The position numbers and the translations under genes were made by a program. From Chelatococcus sp. (GTDB lineage: Bacteria > Pseudomonadota > Alphaproteobacteria > Rhizobiales > Beijerinckiaceae), in assembly GCA_003248805.1 (NCBI GenBank), contig QFQY01000003.1, positions 51,533-115,532 on the forward strand: DNA of 64,000 nucleotides, in the 5' to 3' direction. Positions 26,826-35,569 of the stretch are shown here, piece after piece. The stretch's first letter is position 1, and each line of letters starts with the position of its first letter. The notes beneath the pieces are model-generated. The model was not told where the DNA came from. It was given only the letters and a program-made list of their open reading frames with translations, and did not search any database.

Positions 26826-27733
26826 CAGGAGAGCCTCGGGTCGATCAGGCGATGGAGCATGTCGACGATCGTGTTGATGGCGACGAGCGCGACCGCAATC
26901 AGCGTCACGGCGGCGAGAATGATGGGGTAATCGCGGCCATGGATGGCGTTGAGGGTCAGGCTCCCCAGCCCGGGCAGCGCAAACAGCACCTCCATCGTCA
27001 ACGAGCCGGCGACGAGCCCGCCGAGCACGAGGCCCGACAGAGCCAGGACAATCGGCATCGCCGCCGGCAGCACATGGGCGAAGGCGATGCGCCAGGGCGA
27101 GAGGCCCTTGGCCCGGGCGGTGCGGACATGCGGCAGCATCACCGCCTCGCGCAATTCCTCGCGCAGCGATTTGACGATCTGTCCGGCATTGTCGAGGCCG
27201 ATCACGAGAACCGGCACGAGCAACCCGCCGATCACCGGGAGCCAGCCCAGCCAGATCGAGAAGATCAGGATCGCCGCCACGCCGGCACAGAAGGTCGGCA
27301 CGGCGATCGACCAGGTGTTGATCGCGTCGATGGCGCCATCGAGCCAGCGCGAGGGCCGTGCCGTGGCCGCGACCGCCAGCAGAAGGGCGAGCCCGACCCC
27401 GAAGCAGAAGCTCAGGGCCGCCAGATGGGCGGTGACCGGCAGAGCCGTCGCGAGCATCTCGCCGACCGGCCGGTCGAAGCGGATCGAGCGCCCGAAATCG
27501 CCGGTCGCCGCATGGCCGACCCAGCTCGCGAACTGAAGCGGAAGCGGCAGGTCGAGGCCGAGGCTCCGGCGCAGCTCCTGCTGCTGCTCCTCCGTCAGGC
27601 CGCCTTCGAGGCCGAGCACGTCGACCACGTCGCCGGGCATGACGCGGCACAGGAAGAAGGTCAGCACGACGATGACGGCGGCCTGGACGAGGCCCCGCAG
27701 CAGGCTGGCGAGAACGGCGAGACAACGGGCCAT
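26825..27733 (-). CDS. DppB-type ABC permease
   Basis: A 302-residue binding-protein-dependent permease. The N-terminus LVQAAVIVVLTFFLCRVMPGD is the first TM with the RxxPGD motif of DppB/OppB proteins, and LGLDLPLPLQFASWVGHAATGDFGRSI follows, also typical. The EAA loop reads HVRTARAKGLSPWRIAFAHVLPAAM. Six TMs are expected. It overlaps the ATPase gene by 1 base and lies 13 bases after the DppC-type gene. It pairs with DppC to form the channel. Confidence 0.92.
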   Translation of the reverse strand: MARCLAVLASLLRGLVQAAVIVVLTFFLCRVMPGDVVDVLGLEGGLTEEQQQELRRSLGLDLPLPLQFASWVGHAATGDFGRSIRFDRPVGEMLATALPVTAHLAALSFCFGVGLALLLAVAATARPSRWLDGAIDAINTWSIAVPTFCAGVAAILIFSIWLGWLPVIGGLLVPVLVIGLDNAGQIVKSLREELREAVMLPHVRTARAKGLSPWRIAFAHVLPAAMPIVLALSGLVLGGLVAGSLTMEVLFALPGLGSLTLNAIHGRDYPIILAAVTLIAVALVAINTIVDMLHRLIDPRLS

Positions 27734-27746
27734 GACGGGTCTCTCC

Positions 27747-28688
27747 TCAGGAGTTCGCGAGCAACGGCCGGGCGGGCTCCGCCGCCGATGGCTCGGCTTC
27801 GCTCGCGGGGGCGTCCCCGCCGGCGCGGACCGGATCGAGATGGCGCCGCAGATGGTTGCCGATCGTCGAGAGGCTGAGTGTCAGCAGGACCAGCGCGACG
27901 AGCGGCACCAGGATCGCGTGGGGCGCACGTTCGACGAAGCGGCTCGAATCCGCGATCATCCGGCCCCAGGTCGGCGCGTCGGGCGACGAGCCGACGCCCA
28001 GGAAGCTCAACACGGATTCCGTCACGATGCATCGTGGCAGGATGATCGCCGCCTGCGTCACCAGCGCGCCGCTGATGTTGGGCAGGATATGGCGCTTCAG
28101 AATGTGCAGCCGTCCGCCGCAGAAGCTCGACGCGGCCTGGACGTAGTCGCGCGACGCCTCGCGGAGATAGGTCGCCCGCGTCACATAGGCGACGAGGGGC
28201 GCAAACGAGATGCCGAGCGCCAGGACCAGCGGCCCCGCGCCGCTGCCGAGACCGACGATCAGCAGTAGCGCCAGCAAGGTGCCGGGCAGAGCGCGCACGA
28301 GGTCGATCGCGGAGAACAGGATCGCCGACGGCCAGCGCCCGAAGGTCAGCGCCAGCAGGCCGAGACCCGCGCCGATCGCGAAGGCGATACCGGTCCCCGC
28401 GAGCGAGATTCCGATCGTGGACCGTGCCCCGTAAAGCAGCCGCGCGAAAACGTCGCGGCCGAGATGGTCGGTGCCGAGCGGGAAATCCGCGCTCGGCCCC
28501 TTGTTGATCTGCAGCAGATCCTGGTCGAGCGGCGAATTGCCTGTCAGCCAGGGGGCTGCCAGAGCCGTGGCGACGACCACGAATACCACGGCCAAGGACA
28601 GGACGAGATCGAGCGAAAGCCGCCGACGCACGGCTCGGGAGGGTTGCCCGAGCAACCCCGGCTGTTTTGCTGAAAGCGGCATGGCCAT
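27747..28688 (-). CDS. DppC-type ABC permease
   Basis: A 313-residue permease. After a first TM (VLSLAVVFVVVATALAAPWL) comes FPLGTDHLGRDVFARLLYGARSTIGIS, the signature of DppC/OppC proteins. The EAA loop is YVQAASSFCGGRLHILKRHILPN. The C-terminal 25 residues are Ala/Glu/Pro rich and lie in the cytoplasm. An in-frame ATG at 28682 is an alternative start. It sits between the binding-protein gene (21 bases upstream) and DppB. Confidence 0.92.
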   Translation of the reverse strand: MAMPLSAKQPGLLGQPSRAVRRRLSLDLVLSLAVVFVVVATALAAPWLTGNSPLDQDLLQINKGPSADFPLGTDHLGRDVFARLLYGARSTIGISLAGTGIAFAIGAGLGLLALTFGRWPSAILFSAIDLVRALPGTLLALLLIVGLGSGAGPLVLALGISFAPLVAYVTRATYLREASRDYVQAASSFCGGRLHILKRHILPNISGALVTQAAIILPRCIVTESVLSFLGVGSSPDAPTWGRMIADSSRFVERAPHAILVPLVALVLLTLSLSTIGNHLRRHLDPVRAGGDAPASEAEPSAAEPARPLLANS

Positions 28689-28709
28689 GGCGCGCGGCTC
28701 CCGGCCCGA

Positions 28710-30260
28710 TCAGGCGTCGATCGAGGTCTGGGCGACGCCGCCGCTCGCCCAATGGCAGGCCCAGGTGAAGCCCGGCTCATAGCCATTCACGCCCTTGCGG
28801 ATGGCGATGAGGCTGGGTGCATGCCCGAGCACGTAGAAATAGCCCTGGTCGATCACCCGCTGCGACGCCTTGAGATAGGTCGCCTTGCGGTCCGCAGCGT
28901 CGGGCTCCTTGACCGCCTCGTCGATCAGCTTGTCGAGAGCGGGATCCTGGATGCCGCCCCAGAGCACGGGATTGGGGCCGTCGCTCATCAGCCGGACATA
29001 GCGCAGGAAAATGTCGGCGCGCGGGCCCGAGGCCATCGCGTTCATGTCCCAGTCGTACTGGCCCAGCCGCTTCTGGGCGCCGATGTCGTCCAGCGCGACA
29101 TGGTTCACCTTGAAGCCGAGCTTGCGCACCATCTGCACGACGACCTGGGGATAGGCTTCCTGCCAGGAGACGAATTCGATGGTGTGCTCCGCCGGCTTCA
29201 CGCCCGCTTCCGCGAGGAGCTTGCGGGCCTGGTCGAGATCGGGCTTGCGGAAGGCGTCGGCGTCATGGCTCGCCTGGTCGAAATAGACATTGCCGGGCGC
29301 CACGATCTGGTTGGTGACGATCCCCTTCTCGCCGCCGACGAAATTCATGAAGGCGGCCTTGTCGACCGCGAGCGCCAGGGCGCGCCGCACGCGCACGTCG
29401 TCGAAGGGCTTGCGCGGCTTGCGGTTGTTGAAGGCGACGAAGTACCAGGTCGAATCCTTGAGACCGGCGATGGTGGCGACGCCGGCCTTGTGCAGGCCCT
29501 CGGCGGGTTCCCGTTCCACGCTGATGATGTGGACGTCACCCGCGCGCATCGCCAGGCTATTGTCGACGCCGTCGCGCAGGTCGAACTCGACCGCCTCCAG
29601 CTTCGGCGCACCGCTCTTCCAATAGTCGGCGAAGGCCGGCGCGAGGAGCTTCACCTTGGGCTGCCAGGTGCCGAACATGAAGGGGCCTGTCCCGATCGGC
29701 GTCTTGATCGTCTCGTCCCAGCCTTCAGACCTCGGCGACAGGATCCAGAGCTCCGAGAGCAGATTCAGCAGGGGCGAATAGGGCTCCTGCAACGTCACCG
29801 ACAATGTCACCGCATCGGGCGTCTCCAGCTTGGCGACGCGCTTCATCGCGGAGACGAGCCAGCCGCCCTTCACCTTGGTCTTGACGCGATCGAAATTGGC
29901 GGCGACGTCGGCCGCAGTCATGACGTCGCCATTGTGGAACTTGACGTTCGGCCTCAGCTTGAAGCGATAGGTCAGGCCATCCGGCGAAACCTCGAAGCTC
30001 TCGGCCAGGAAAGGCTCGACCGAGCCGTCGCCCGCGATCGACGTCAGCGTTTCGACATAGCATTGCTGGACCGCGATGCTGCCGGTGTGGCGGTGCGGAT
30101 CGGAGGTGTCGAGGCCGAGCGTGGCGTATTTCAGGACGCCCTTGCGGGCGCCCTGCCCGAATGCCTCGGCGGGCAGGATGGCGAGCGTCGCGGCGAGGCT
30201 GGCGGTCCCGGCGAGGAAGCTGCGGCGGTCGGGGCCGCGCTCAGGTGTGAAGCGGGTCAT
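28710..30260 (-). CDS. DppA-type extracellular solute-binding protein (family 5), Tat-exported
   Basis: A 516-residue SBP_bac_5 protein. The N-terminus has PDRRSFLAGTASLAATLAILPAEAFGQ, a twin-arginine signal (RRSFL), so it is probably exported folded. The mature part has the family blocks YRFKLRPNVKFHNGDVMTAADVAANFDR and PFDDVRVRRALALAVDK. Family 5 proteins bind peptides, nickel, glutathione or glycosides. Here the operon begins with phnA and a second phosphohydrolase, so the ligand could be a phosphonate ester or phosphodiester, which is inference from context. The gap to the phosphodiesterase gene is 29 bases. Confidence 0.9.
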   Translation of the reverse strand: MTRFTPERGPDRRSFLAGTASLAATLAILPAEAFGQGARKGVLKYATLGLDTSDPHRHTGSIAVQQCYVETLTSIAGDGSVEPFLAESFEVSPDGLTYRFKLRPNVKFHNGDVMTAADVAANFDRVKTKVKGGWLVSAMKRVAKLETPDAVTLSVTLQEPYSPLLNLLSELWILSPRSEGWDETIKTPIGTGPFMFGTWQPKVKLLAPAFADYWKSGAPKLEAVEFDLRDGVDNSLAMRAGDVHIISVEREPAEGLHKAGVATIAGLKDSTWYFVAFNNRKPRKPFDDVRVRRALALAVDKAAFMNFVGGEKGIVTNQIVAPGNVYFDQASHDADAFRKPDLDQARKLLAEAGVKPAEHTIEFVSWQEAYPQVVVQMVRKLGFKVNHVALDDIGAQKRLGQYDWDMNAMASGPRADIFLRYVRLMSDGPNPVLWGGIQDPALDKLIDEAVKEPDAADRKATYLKASQRVIDQGYFYVLGHAPSLIAIRKGVNGYEPGFTWACHWASGGVAQTSIDA

Positions 30261-30289
30261 GGCTTGCGTGTCCGATCGTCTGGGGATGG

Positions 30290-31570
30290 TCAGGGGTGAA
30301 TCTGCAGCGGCCGGCCGTCCAGGCCGTCCACGCGATGTCCGAGAAAGGCGAGGATGGTGGGGGCGAGGTCGATCGCCGAGGTCGCGGCTTCGATCTCGGC
30401 TCCGGCTGCGAAACCGGAACCGTCGAGCATCAGCACGGGAGACTGCTCGTGGGCGCCGAGCCCGCCATGCTGGCCGCAGCCGAGCCGGTCCGGCTTGTCG
30501 CCGGCGGGCTTCGCTGCCAGGCTGAGTCCCGGCACGCCATAGGCGTTGACCGCCTCGTCGTCACAGGCCATCGCCACGGCGAAGGCGAGCTGGCCACCCG
30601 CCGGAATGCCGAATGCCGCGAAATCGCCGGGCCCGATCAGCCGGCCGACCCAGGAACAGCCGGCCAGGAATTCGCCGAGCGGGGCGCGGCGCTCGTCCGC
30701 GTCGGGGCTGACATAGATCAGCGCCGCCGTGCCGTTGGGCGCGACCACGACATCGCTCGAGTCGGGCCCCTCCTTGAGCCCGGCCGCCACCAGCTCGCCG
30801 ACGATGTCGACCACGCCCGAGACGGTCTGGTGGCCATGATCGGAGCCGACGAGCAGGAGGATGTCCTCGCCCCTCGCCCGCGCGGCATCCACCGCATCGA
30901 TCACCAGGCCGGCATGGGCGTCGGCCCGAAGCAGGGCCTCATGGTGCCGGGGCGAGCCGAGCGGGCATTCGTGCTGGGTGGTGTCGGGATGGCCGAGCCA
31001 GGCGAGAGCCAGCGCCGGGCGCCCCTGCTCGATCGCCTCGGAGACGAAGCGCGCGACCAAGGCCGCGTCGCCGTCGAGATCGCCGGCGATCGCCAGTGCC
31101 CGGTCGCCCGTCAGCGGCACCCGACCCGGCCCGAAGCTGCCGGCGCGGTGATGGACATGGCCGTGGCCGAGCGGATCATGCAGATAGGCCGCGCCGGGCG
31201 AGACATTGTTGTAGATCACGACGCCGCCGGCCGGCGCGAGGCGCTCCGCCAGAGTCGGCATCGAGAGCGCCGCGCCGGTCAGCCTTTGCTTGTCGGCGAT
31301 GAAATCCGGCTTGCCGGCGTCGAAGAGGGCCAGCGCTCCATCCTCCGTCATCGCGATCGTGTTGCCGGCGAGCCCGTGCCGGGCGGGCCTGCACCCCGTG
31401 GCGACGCTCGACGAGACGACGCGTGTCACGGACGGAAAGACCGAGCTGTGTCGCTCGCACCAGCTCGCCCGCTGGCGGAACGCCGCAAGTCGCGGCATCA
31501 GCGCGGGCGTCACGAAATCCCGGCGCAGTCCGTCGAGGATGAGTGCAACCGCGCGGCGTTGATCGGTCAT
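30290..31570 (-). CDS. alkaline-phosphatase-superfamily phosphodiesterase/phosphonate hydrolase
   Basis: A 426-residue member of the type I phosphodiesterase/nucleotide pyrophosphatase family. Metal and catalytic landmarks are ALILDGLRRDF (Asp13), FPSVTRV with a Thr nucleophile at about 49, ALAWLGHPDTTQHE (Asp/His ligands), and LLVGSDHGHQTVSG (Asp-His pair). No signal peptide is seen, so it acts in the cytoplasm. It lies between phnA (3 bases apart) and the Dpp-type importer genes, and is a paralogue of PhnA in fold. It probably cleaves an imported phosphodiester or phosphonate monoester before or beside PhnA. The exact substrate is unknown. Confidence 0.82.
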   Translation of the reverse strand: MTDQRRAVALILDGLRRDFVTPALMPRLAAFRQRASWCERHSSVFPSVTRVVSSSVATGCRPARHGLAGNTIAMTEDGALALFDAGKPDFIADKQRLTGAALSMPTLAERLAPAGGVVIYNNVSPGAAYLHDPLGHGHVHHRAGSFGPGRVPLTGDRALAIAGDLDGDAALVARFVSEAIEQGRPALALAWLGHPDTTQHECPLGSPRHHEALLRADAHAGLVIDAVDAARARGEDILLLVGSDHGHQTVSGVVDIVGELVAAGLKEGPDSSDVVVAPNGTAALIYVSPDADERRAPLGEFLAGCSWVGRLIGPGDFAAFGIPAGGQLAFAVAMACDDEAVNAYGVPGLSLAAKPAGDKPDRLGCGQHGGLGAHEQSPVLMLDGSGFAAGAEIEAATSAIDLAPTILAFLGHRVDGLDGRPLQIHP

Positions 31571-31573
31571 GGC

Positions 31574-32833
31574 TCAAGCCTCCTCGGGGCGCGTGCCGTT
31601 CAGCACGAAGTCGAAGATGTCGTAGTTGTGCAGGGGCTGGGTCGATGCCTTGCGCCGGTAGGCGGCGTTCAGCGGCCGCGAGACGAGGAAGGGCACGTTC
31701 CGCTCGGCCAGGCTGCCATGCGAGCGCAGCCGCGCGCCCGCGAGCTCGCCGAGCGCATGGGCGCCCCGATGCGTCCCCAGCGCGACTCCCTTGACGCCGA
31801 TCACGGCGACGTCGCCTTCCCGCTCCATCGGCTGGTCGAAGCGGCGGCACATCTCCTCGCGCAGCAAGGCGAGTTCGACCCCGGGCAGCCCGCCGACGAA
31901 ATCGCGAACCTCGTCATGGGCGAGATCGCCCATGACATGGACGCGGACGAAGCCGCCGAGCGCGCCGTGATGGCGCACGAAGGGGTCGGTGATCGGGCAG
32001 ATCACGCGCGTCGCCCCGGCGCCGAAGCGCGCATCGAGCCAGTCGCCGAGATAGAGGATGTTGGGCGTTCCGTCGGCCAGGGACAGGTCTGTCATGCCGT
32101 GGTCGGCGACGATGCCGACGGTCGCGCCCGCATCGATCAGCGCCCCGAAGCGCTCGTCGACGGCGCGGATGAAGGCATCCGATTCCGGCGCGCCCGGCGC
32201 ATGGGCATGCTGAACGAAGTCCGAGAGCGAGAGATACAGCACCTGGGCCCGGCCGGCCCGGAGAAGACGAAGTCCGGCATCGAGAACGAAGAGCGACAGC
32301 TCTGGCGAGTACTGGTCCGGAACGGGTTGGCCGCCCTGTGCCTCCTCCGCGGAGAGGCCATGCTCCTCCACCGTACAGAGGCTCGCCTTCTCGGCGGAAA
32401 AGGCGATGCCCGCGAGCCCCGGCCCCGCCAGGCCCACGCCGAGCGCCTTGCGCAGCTTGTCCTTGGCCGTGACGGCGGCAACCTTGATGCCCGCCTGCGC
32501 GAGGCCCGCCAGGATGGTGGGCGCCCGCAACGGACCGGCATCGGTCATCATGACCTCGCGACCCGTCTCGCGGTCATACCAGTAATTGCCGGAGACGCCG
32601 TGAACGCTGGGCGGCGCGCCGCAGACGATCGAGACGTTGTTGGGGTTGGTGAAACTCGGCATGGCGGACTGCGCCGTCGCGTGAAACCCATGCTCGACCA
32701 TCGCCCCAAGGCGGGGAGAGATGCCCCGGATCGTCGCATCCGCAAGATACGATGGATCAAATCCGTCATAACAAACGACAACGAAGCAATGATCGCCGAT
32801 GTCGCAATTATAGAAACGATGATTAACGATCAT
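31574..32833 (-). CDS. phnA: phosphonoacetate hydrolase
   Basis: A 419-residue zinc enzyme of the alkaline phosphatase superfamily that splits the C-P bond of phosphonoacetate to acetate and phosphate. The N-terminus has VVCYDGFDPSYLADA (metal Asp23), then MPSFTNPNNVSIVCG with the catalytic Thr62, SLSDFVQHAHAPG (Asp and His ligands), and GIVADHGMTDL (Asp-His). These blocks are specific to PhnA, including the TNPNN stretch. It is the first gene of the operon that runs through the Dpp-type importer, and a LysR gene is divergent 111 bases away, the arrangement known for phnA and its LysR activator in pseudomonads. Confidence 0.9.
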   Translation of the reverse strand: MIVNHRFYNCDIGDHCFVVVCYDGFDPSYLADATIRGISPRLGAMVEHGFHATAQSAMPSFTNPNNVSIVCGAPPSVHGVSGNYWYDRETGREVMMTDAGPLRAPTILAGLAQAGIKVAAVTAKDKLRKALGVGLAGPGLAGIAFSAEKASLCTVEEHGLSAEEAQGGQPVPDQYSPELSLFVLDAGLRLLRAGRAQVLYLSLSDFVQHAHAPGAPESDAFIRAVDERFGALIDAGATVGIVADHGMTDLSLADGTPNILYLGDWLDARFGAGATRVICPITDPFVRHHGALGGFVRVHVMGDLAHDEVRDFVGGLPGVELALLREEMCRRFDQPMEREGDVAVIGVKGVALGTHRGAHALGELAGARLRSHGSLAERNVPFLVSRPLNAAYRRKASTQPLHNYDIFDFVLNGTRPEEA

Positions 32834-32944
32834 TGCGGATGAAAATCCCTGGCTTCGTTTAGTTTTGCCAGGGATTTATCTGCATATTTACGATCGATGA
32901 AAAGCGATTTATCTTCGCCTTGATTTGAGTTCAGGTCACAGTCA
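32834..32944. promoter_or_regulatory. divergent phnA / LysR-regulator promoter region
   Basis: This is a 111-base AT-rich gap (in contrast to its flanks) between the starts of phnA and the LysR gene. It contains A/T-rich stretches and short dyads such as ATCGAT near 32891, as expected for LysR binding and two back-to-back promoters. I cannot define a T-N11-A box with certainty. Confidence 0.5.
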
Positions 32945-33811
32945 ATGTCCCATCTACCTTCGCTGCGCGCCCTCGAAACACTGGAAGCCGTCGTGCGAAC
33001 GGGCAACATCGTCTCAGCCGCGGATGACCTGTGTGTGACGCCGGGCGCGGTCAGCAAGCAGCTCGCCCAGCTTCAGGCAGCGATCGAGGAGCCGCTGTTC
33101 GAGAAGGGCCACCGCCTGCGCCCGACCTTGCTTGCCACGCAGCTCGCCCGCGCCGTCGGCGTGGGGCTTCAGCAGATCCGCGAGGGCTGGGAGGCAGCCG
33201 CGCAGCAGGGCACCAATCGGGTGCTGACCCTGGCCGCCAATGCGACGCTTTCCGTGCACTGGATCATGCCGCGACTCATGGATGCGCAGGTGGCGGCGGG
33301 AGGTCCCGCCATTCGCGTCTCGGCACTGCACACAACGGATGACTGGGAGCATGCATCCTTCGACATCGCCATCATGCGCAACGACTGGCGGCCGACCGGC
33401 TGGCTGGAGCGCCCGATCGGTGTCGAACAGCTGACGCTGCTGGCTCCGCCGGGCCGGGCCGAGGCCCTGCGGCGGACCGGCCTCCCGGGCCTCGAAGCGG
33501 AGACCATTTTCGTCGCGCAAACCCGTAGCGGCGAGCTGGAGCGCTGGCTCGAGGCGGCAGGTGCGGTCCGCCCGGCGAGGGTCCGCCCGGCACCGCATTT
33601 CTACATGGCCGCGCAAGCGGCCGTGGCGGGGCAGGGCTGCGTCATCGGCCCTCCGCTCGTGCTGAGCGATCTGATCGACCAGGGCCGCTTGGTCGCGCCC
33701 TTCCCCGCCATCGTGGCCAACGGTGCGACCCTGACGGCGACCTACAATCCCGAGCGCTGCAAGGCCGCCTTCGTGGATGCTCTGCTGGGAGCCCTGTTTC
33801 GGGACTTCTGA
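32945..33811 (+). CDS. LysR-family regulator, probable regulator of the phnA operon
   Basis: A 288-residue LysR protein. The winged HTH is near residues 20-40 (NIVSAADDLCVTPGAVSKQLAQLQ), followed by EPLFEKGHRLRPT. The effector domain resembles GcvA-type members. It is divergent from phnA. In phosphonoacetate users a LysR protein (PhnR) activates phnA on sensing the substrate, so the same role is likely here. It might repress itself through the shared intergenic region. Confidence 0.87.
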   Translation: MSHLPSLRALETLEAVVRTGNIVSAADDLCVTPGAVSKQLAQLQAAIEEPLFEKGHRLRPTLLATQLARAVGVGLQQIREGWEAAAQQGTNRVLTLAANATLSVHWIMPRLMDAQVAAGGPAIRVSALHTTDDWEHASFDIAIMRNDWRPTGWLERPIGVEQLTLLAPPGRAEALRRTGLPGLEAETIFVAQTRSGELERWLEAAGAVRPARVRPAPHFYMAAQAAVAGQGCVIGPPLVLSDLIDQGRLVAPFPAIVANGATLTATYNPERCKAAFVDALLGALFRDF

Positions 33812-33856
33812 TCCAGAGCCTCGACCAGAACCGAGACGTCGAACAGCCGGCGGCCG

Positions 33857-34690
33857 TCAGGGACGCAGGACGATCTCGCTGGTGCCTTTCGGCAGGAAGA
33901 CGGGACCCTCATAGAGCAGGTTGCGATGGCGCAGCCGCAATCCATCCGGCGTCACGGTGCCGATCGCGACGGTGGGTTGCTCGAGCGTTCCCTCGATCCC
34001 GTCGGCTTCCCCCTCCTGACCGAGCTGATGGACGAGCGAGCGCTGGGTGGACACCGGAATGCCATGCCACGACCCGTTGATGGTCTGGTGCACATGGCCG
34101 CACAGGATGTGATCGGGCCGCCGCCCCGCCGCGTCGAAGATGCGCAGAAGCGCCTCCGGCTCGTCGAGCGCGATCGCGTCATAGGCGGGCGAGCCGGTCT
34201 CGAAGGGCGGATGATGCATGAAGCAGTAGACCGGCTTGTCTGTCCTCGCATCGCGCAAGGCATCGCGCAGAAACAGCAGCCGCTCCGGGCAAAGCCGCCC
34301 GCCGGCATCGCCGCGTCCCTCGTCCAGCGTATCGAGGGCGATGAGCGTGCAGCGCTCGAGTTCGACCGCCGACTGAACGAAGCCGTCCTGACGAGGCGCA
34401 AACTGCGGATATTCGCCGAGGAAGGCGCTCCGCAGATCGTGATTGCCCATCATCGGAATGATGGGCATCCCCGCTCCGGCAAGCGCATCGGCGAGCGCCC
34501 TGTAGGACTCCGCCTCGCCCCGATGAGCGAGGTCGCCCAGAAGCACGAGGCCGCCCAGGCCGGCATGGTCGCGCGCCAGCAGCGCCAGCGCGGCTTCGAG
34601 CCTGCTTTTCGGGTCGATGCCATAAAGCAGACGCCCCTCCGGCATGAAGTGGAGATCGGCCAGAACCGCAAAGTCATCGCATCGTGCCAT
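33857..34690 (-). CDS. calcineurin-like metallophosphoesterase (GpdQ/CpdA-type)
   Basis: A 277-residue dinuclear-metal phosphoesterase. Motifs in order: LADLHF (D-x-H), LVLLGDLAHRG (GD), PMMGNHD (GNHD), CFMHHPPF (H), and CGHVHQTI (GHxH), the full ligand set. The spacing fits class III cyclic nucleotide phosphodiesterases and the glycerophosphodiesterase GpdQ. It is the last gene of a Ugp-type importer operon (18 bases after a permease gene). The import of glycerophosphodiesters followed by cleavage in the cytoplasm is a coherent reading, though not proven. Confidence 0.87.
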   Translation of the reverse strand: MARCDDFAVLADLHFMPEGRLLYGIDPKSRLEAALALLARDHAGLGGLVLLGDLAHRGEAESYRALADALAGAGMPIIPMMGNHDLRSAFLGEYPQFAPRQDGFVQSAVELERCTLIALDTLDEGRGDAGGRLCPERLLFLRDALRDARTDKPVYCFMHHPPFETGSPAYDAIALDEPEALLRIFDAAGRRPDHILCGHVHQTINGSWHGIPVSTQRSLVHQLGQEGEADGIEGTLEQPTVAIGTVTPDGLRLRHRNLLYEGPVFLPKGTSEIVLRP

Positions 34691-34708
34691 CGTCTCACTC
34701 GCGCTGGT

Positions 34709-35569
34709 CTAGAGGCCCTGCCGCAACCCACGGACCAGATGCCGCTGCAGCAGGAGGAAGAAGGTCAGGCACGGCAGAGTCGCCAGGCAGCTCACCGCCA
34801 TCAGCTGGTTCCAGCGCGTCTGGTACTCGCCCATGAACTGCGTGGCCCCGACGGTGATCGTCGTTGCCTTGCCGCCAGCGAGAAAAGTGCGCGCGAAGAT
34901 GAAGTCGTTCCACGAGACGACGAACACATAGATCGCGACGGCCGCGAGCGCCGGCGCCAGATTGGGCGTGATGATGGTCGCCAGCGTCCGCAGGCGCGAG
35001 GCGCCGTCGATCGCCGCCGCCTCGTCGATCGATCGGGGGACGGTGTCGATGTAGCCCTTCAGCACGAAGGTCGCGAGCGGCACGGCGAAGGACAGATTGC
35101 CCAGCAGCACCGACACCGGCGAGCCCAGAAGGCCGAAGCCGCGCATCATGACGTAGAGCGGGGTGATCAAGACCGTCGCCGGCAGCAGCTTCGAGACGAA
35201 GAGAAGCCCCGCACCGGTGCCGATCAACGCGCCGGAGCCGCGTGACAACGCGTAGGCGGCCGGCGTCGCGATGAGCAGCGTCGTCGCCACCGACCCGAGC
35301 GCGATCAGGCTCGAATTGACGAGCCAGGACCATGTCTGCTCGGTGCCGAGCACCCGCGTCCAGGCAGCGAGCGTCAGGTCTTCGGCGAAGGGCGACAGGG
35401 CCGGGGGCCAGCGGCTGAGCGCTTCGTCGGAGCGTACCGACGAGAGCGCCATCCAGTAGATCGGCAGCAGGGCGATGACCGCCATCACGGCGAGGGTGAT
35501 CCAGCCCGCGACGGTCCAGCCGTTGCGTTCGGCGCCATGCGTGCCGTCCGCTTCCCCCGGTCGCGTCAT
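34709..35569 (-). CDS. UgpE/MalG-type ABC permease
   Basis: A 286-residue permease of the carbohydrate/glycerol-3-phosphate importer family. It has ALLPIYWMALSSVRSDEAL after the first TM, a MalG hallmark, and the EAA loop IDEAAAIDGASRLRTLATIITPN, close to the UgpE consensus. SWNDFIFARTFL is also characteristic. The ATG at 35569 overlaps the stop of the UgpA-type gene. It pairs with that permease. Confidence 0.92.
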   Translation of the reverse strand: MTRPGEADGTHGAERNGWTVAGWITLAVMAVIALLPIYWMALSSVRSDEALSRWPPALSPFAEDLTLAAWTRVLGTEQTWSWLVNSSLIALGSVATTLLIATPAAYALSRGSGALIGTGAGLLFVSKLLPATVLITPLYVMMRGFGLLGSPVSVLLGNLSFAVPLATFVLKGYIDTVPRSIDEAAAIDGASRLRTLATIITPNLAPALAAVAIYVFVVSWNDFIFARTFLAGGKATTITVGATQFMGEYQTRWNQLMAVSCLATLPCLTFFLLLQRHLVRGLRQGL

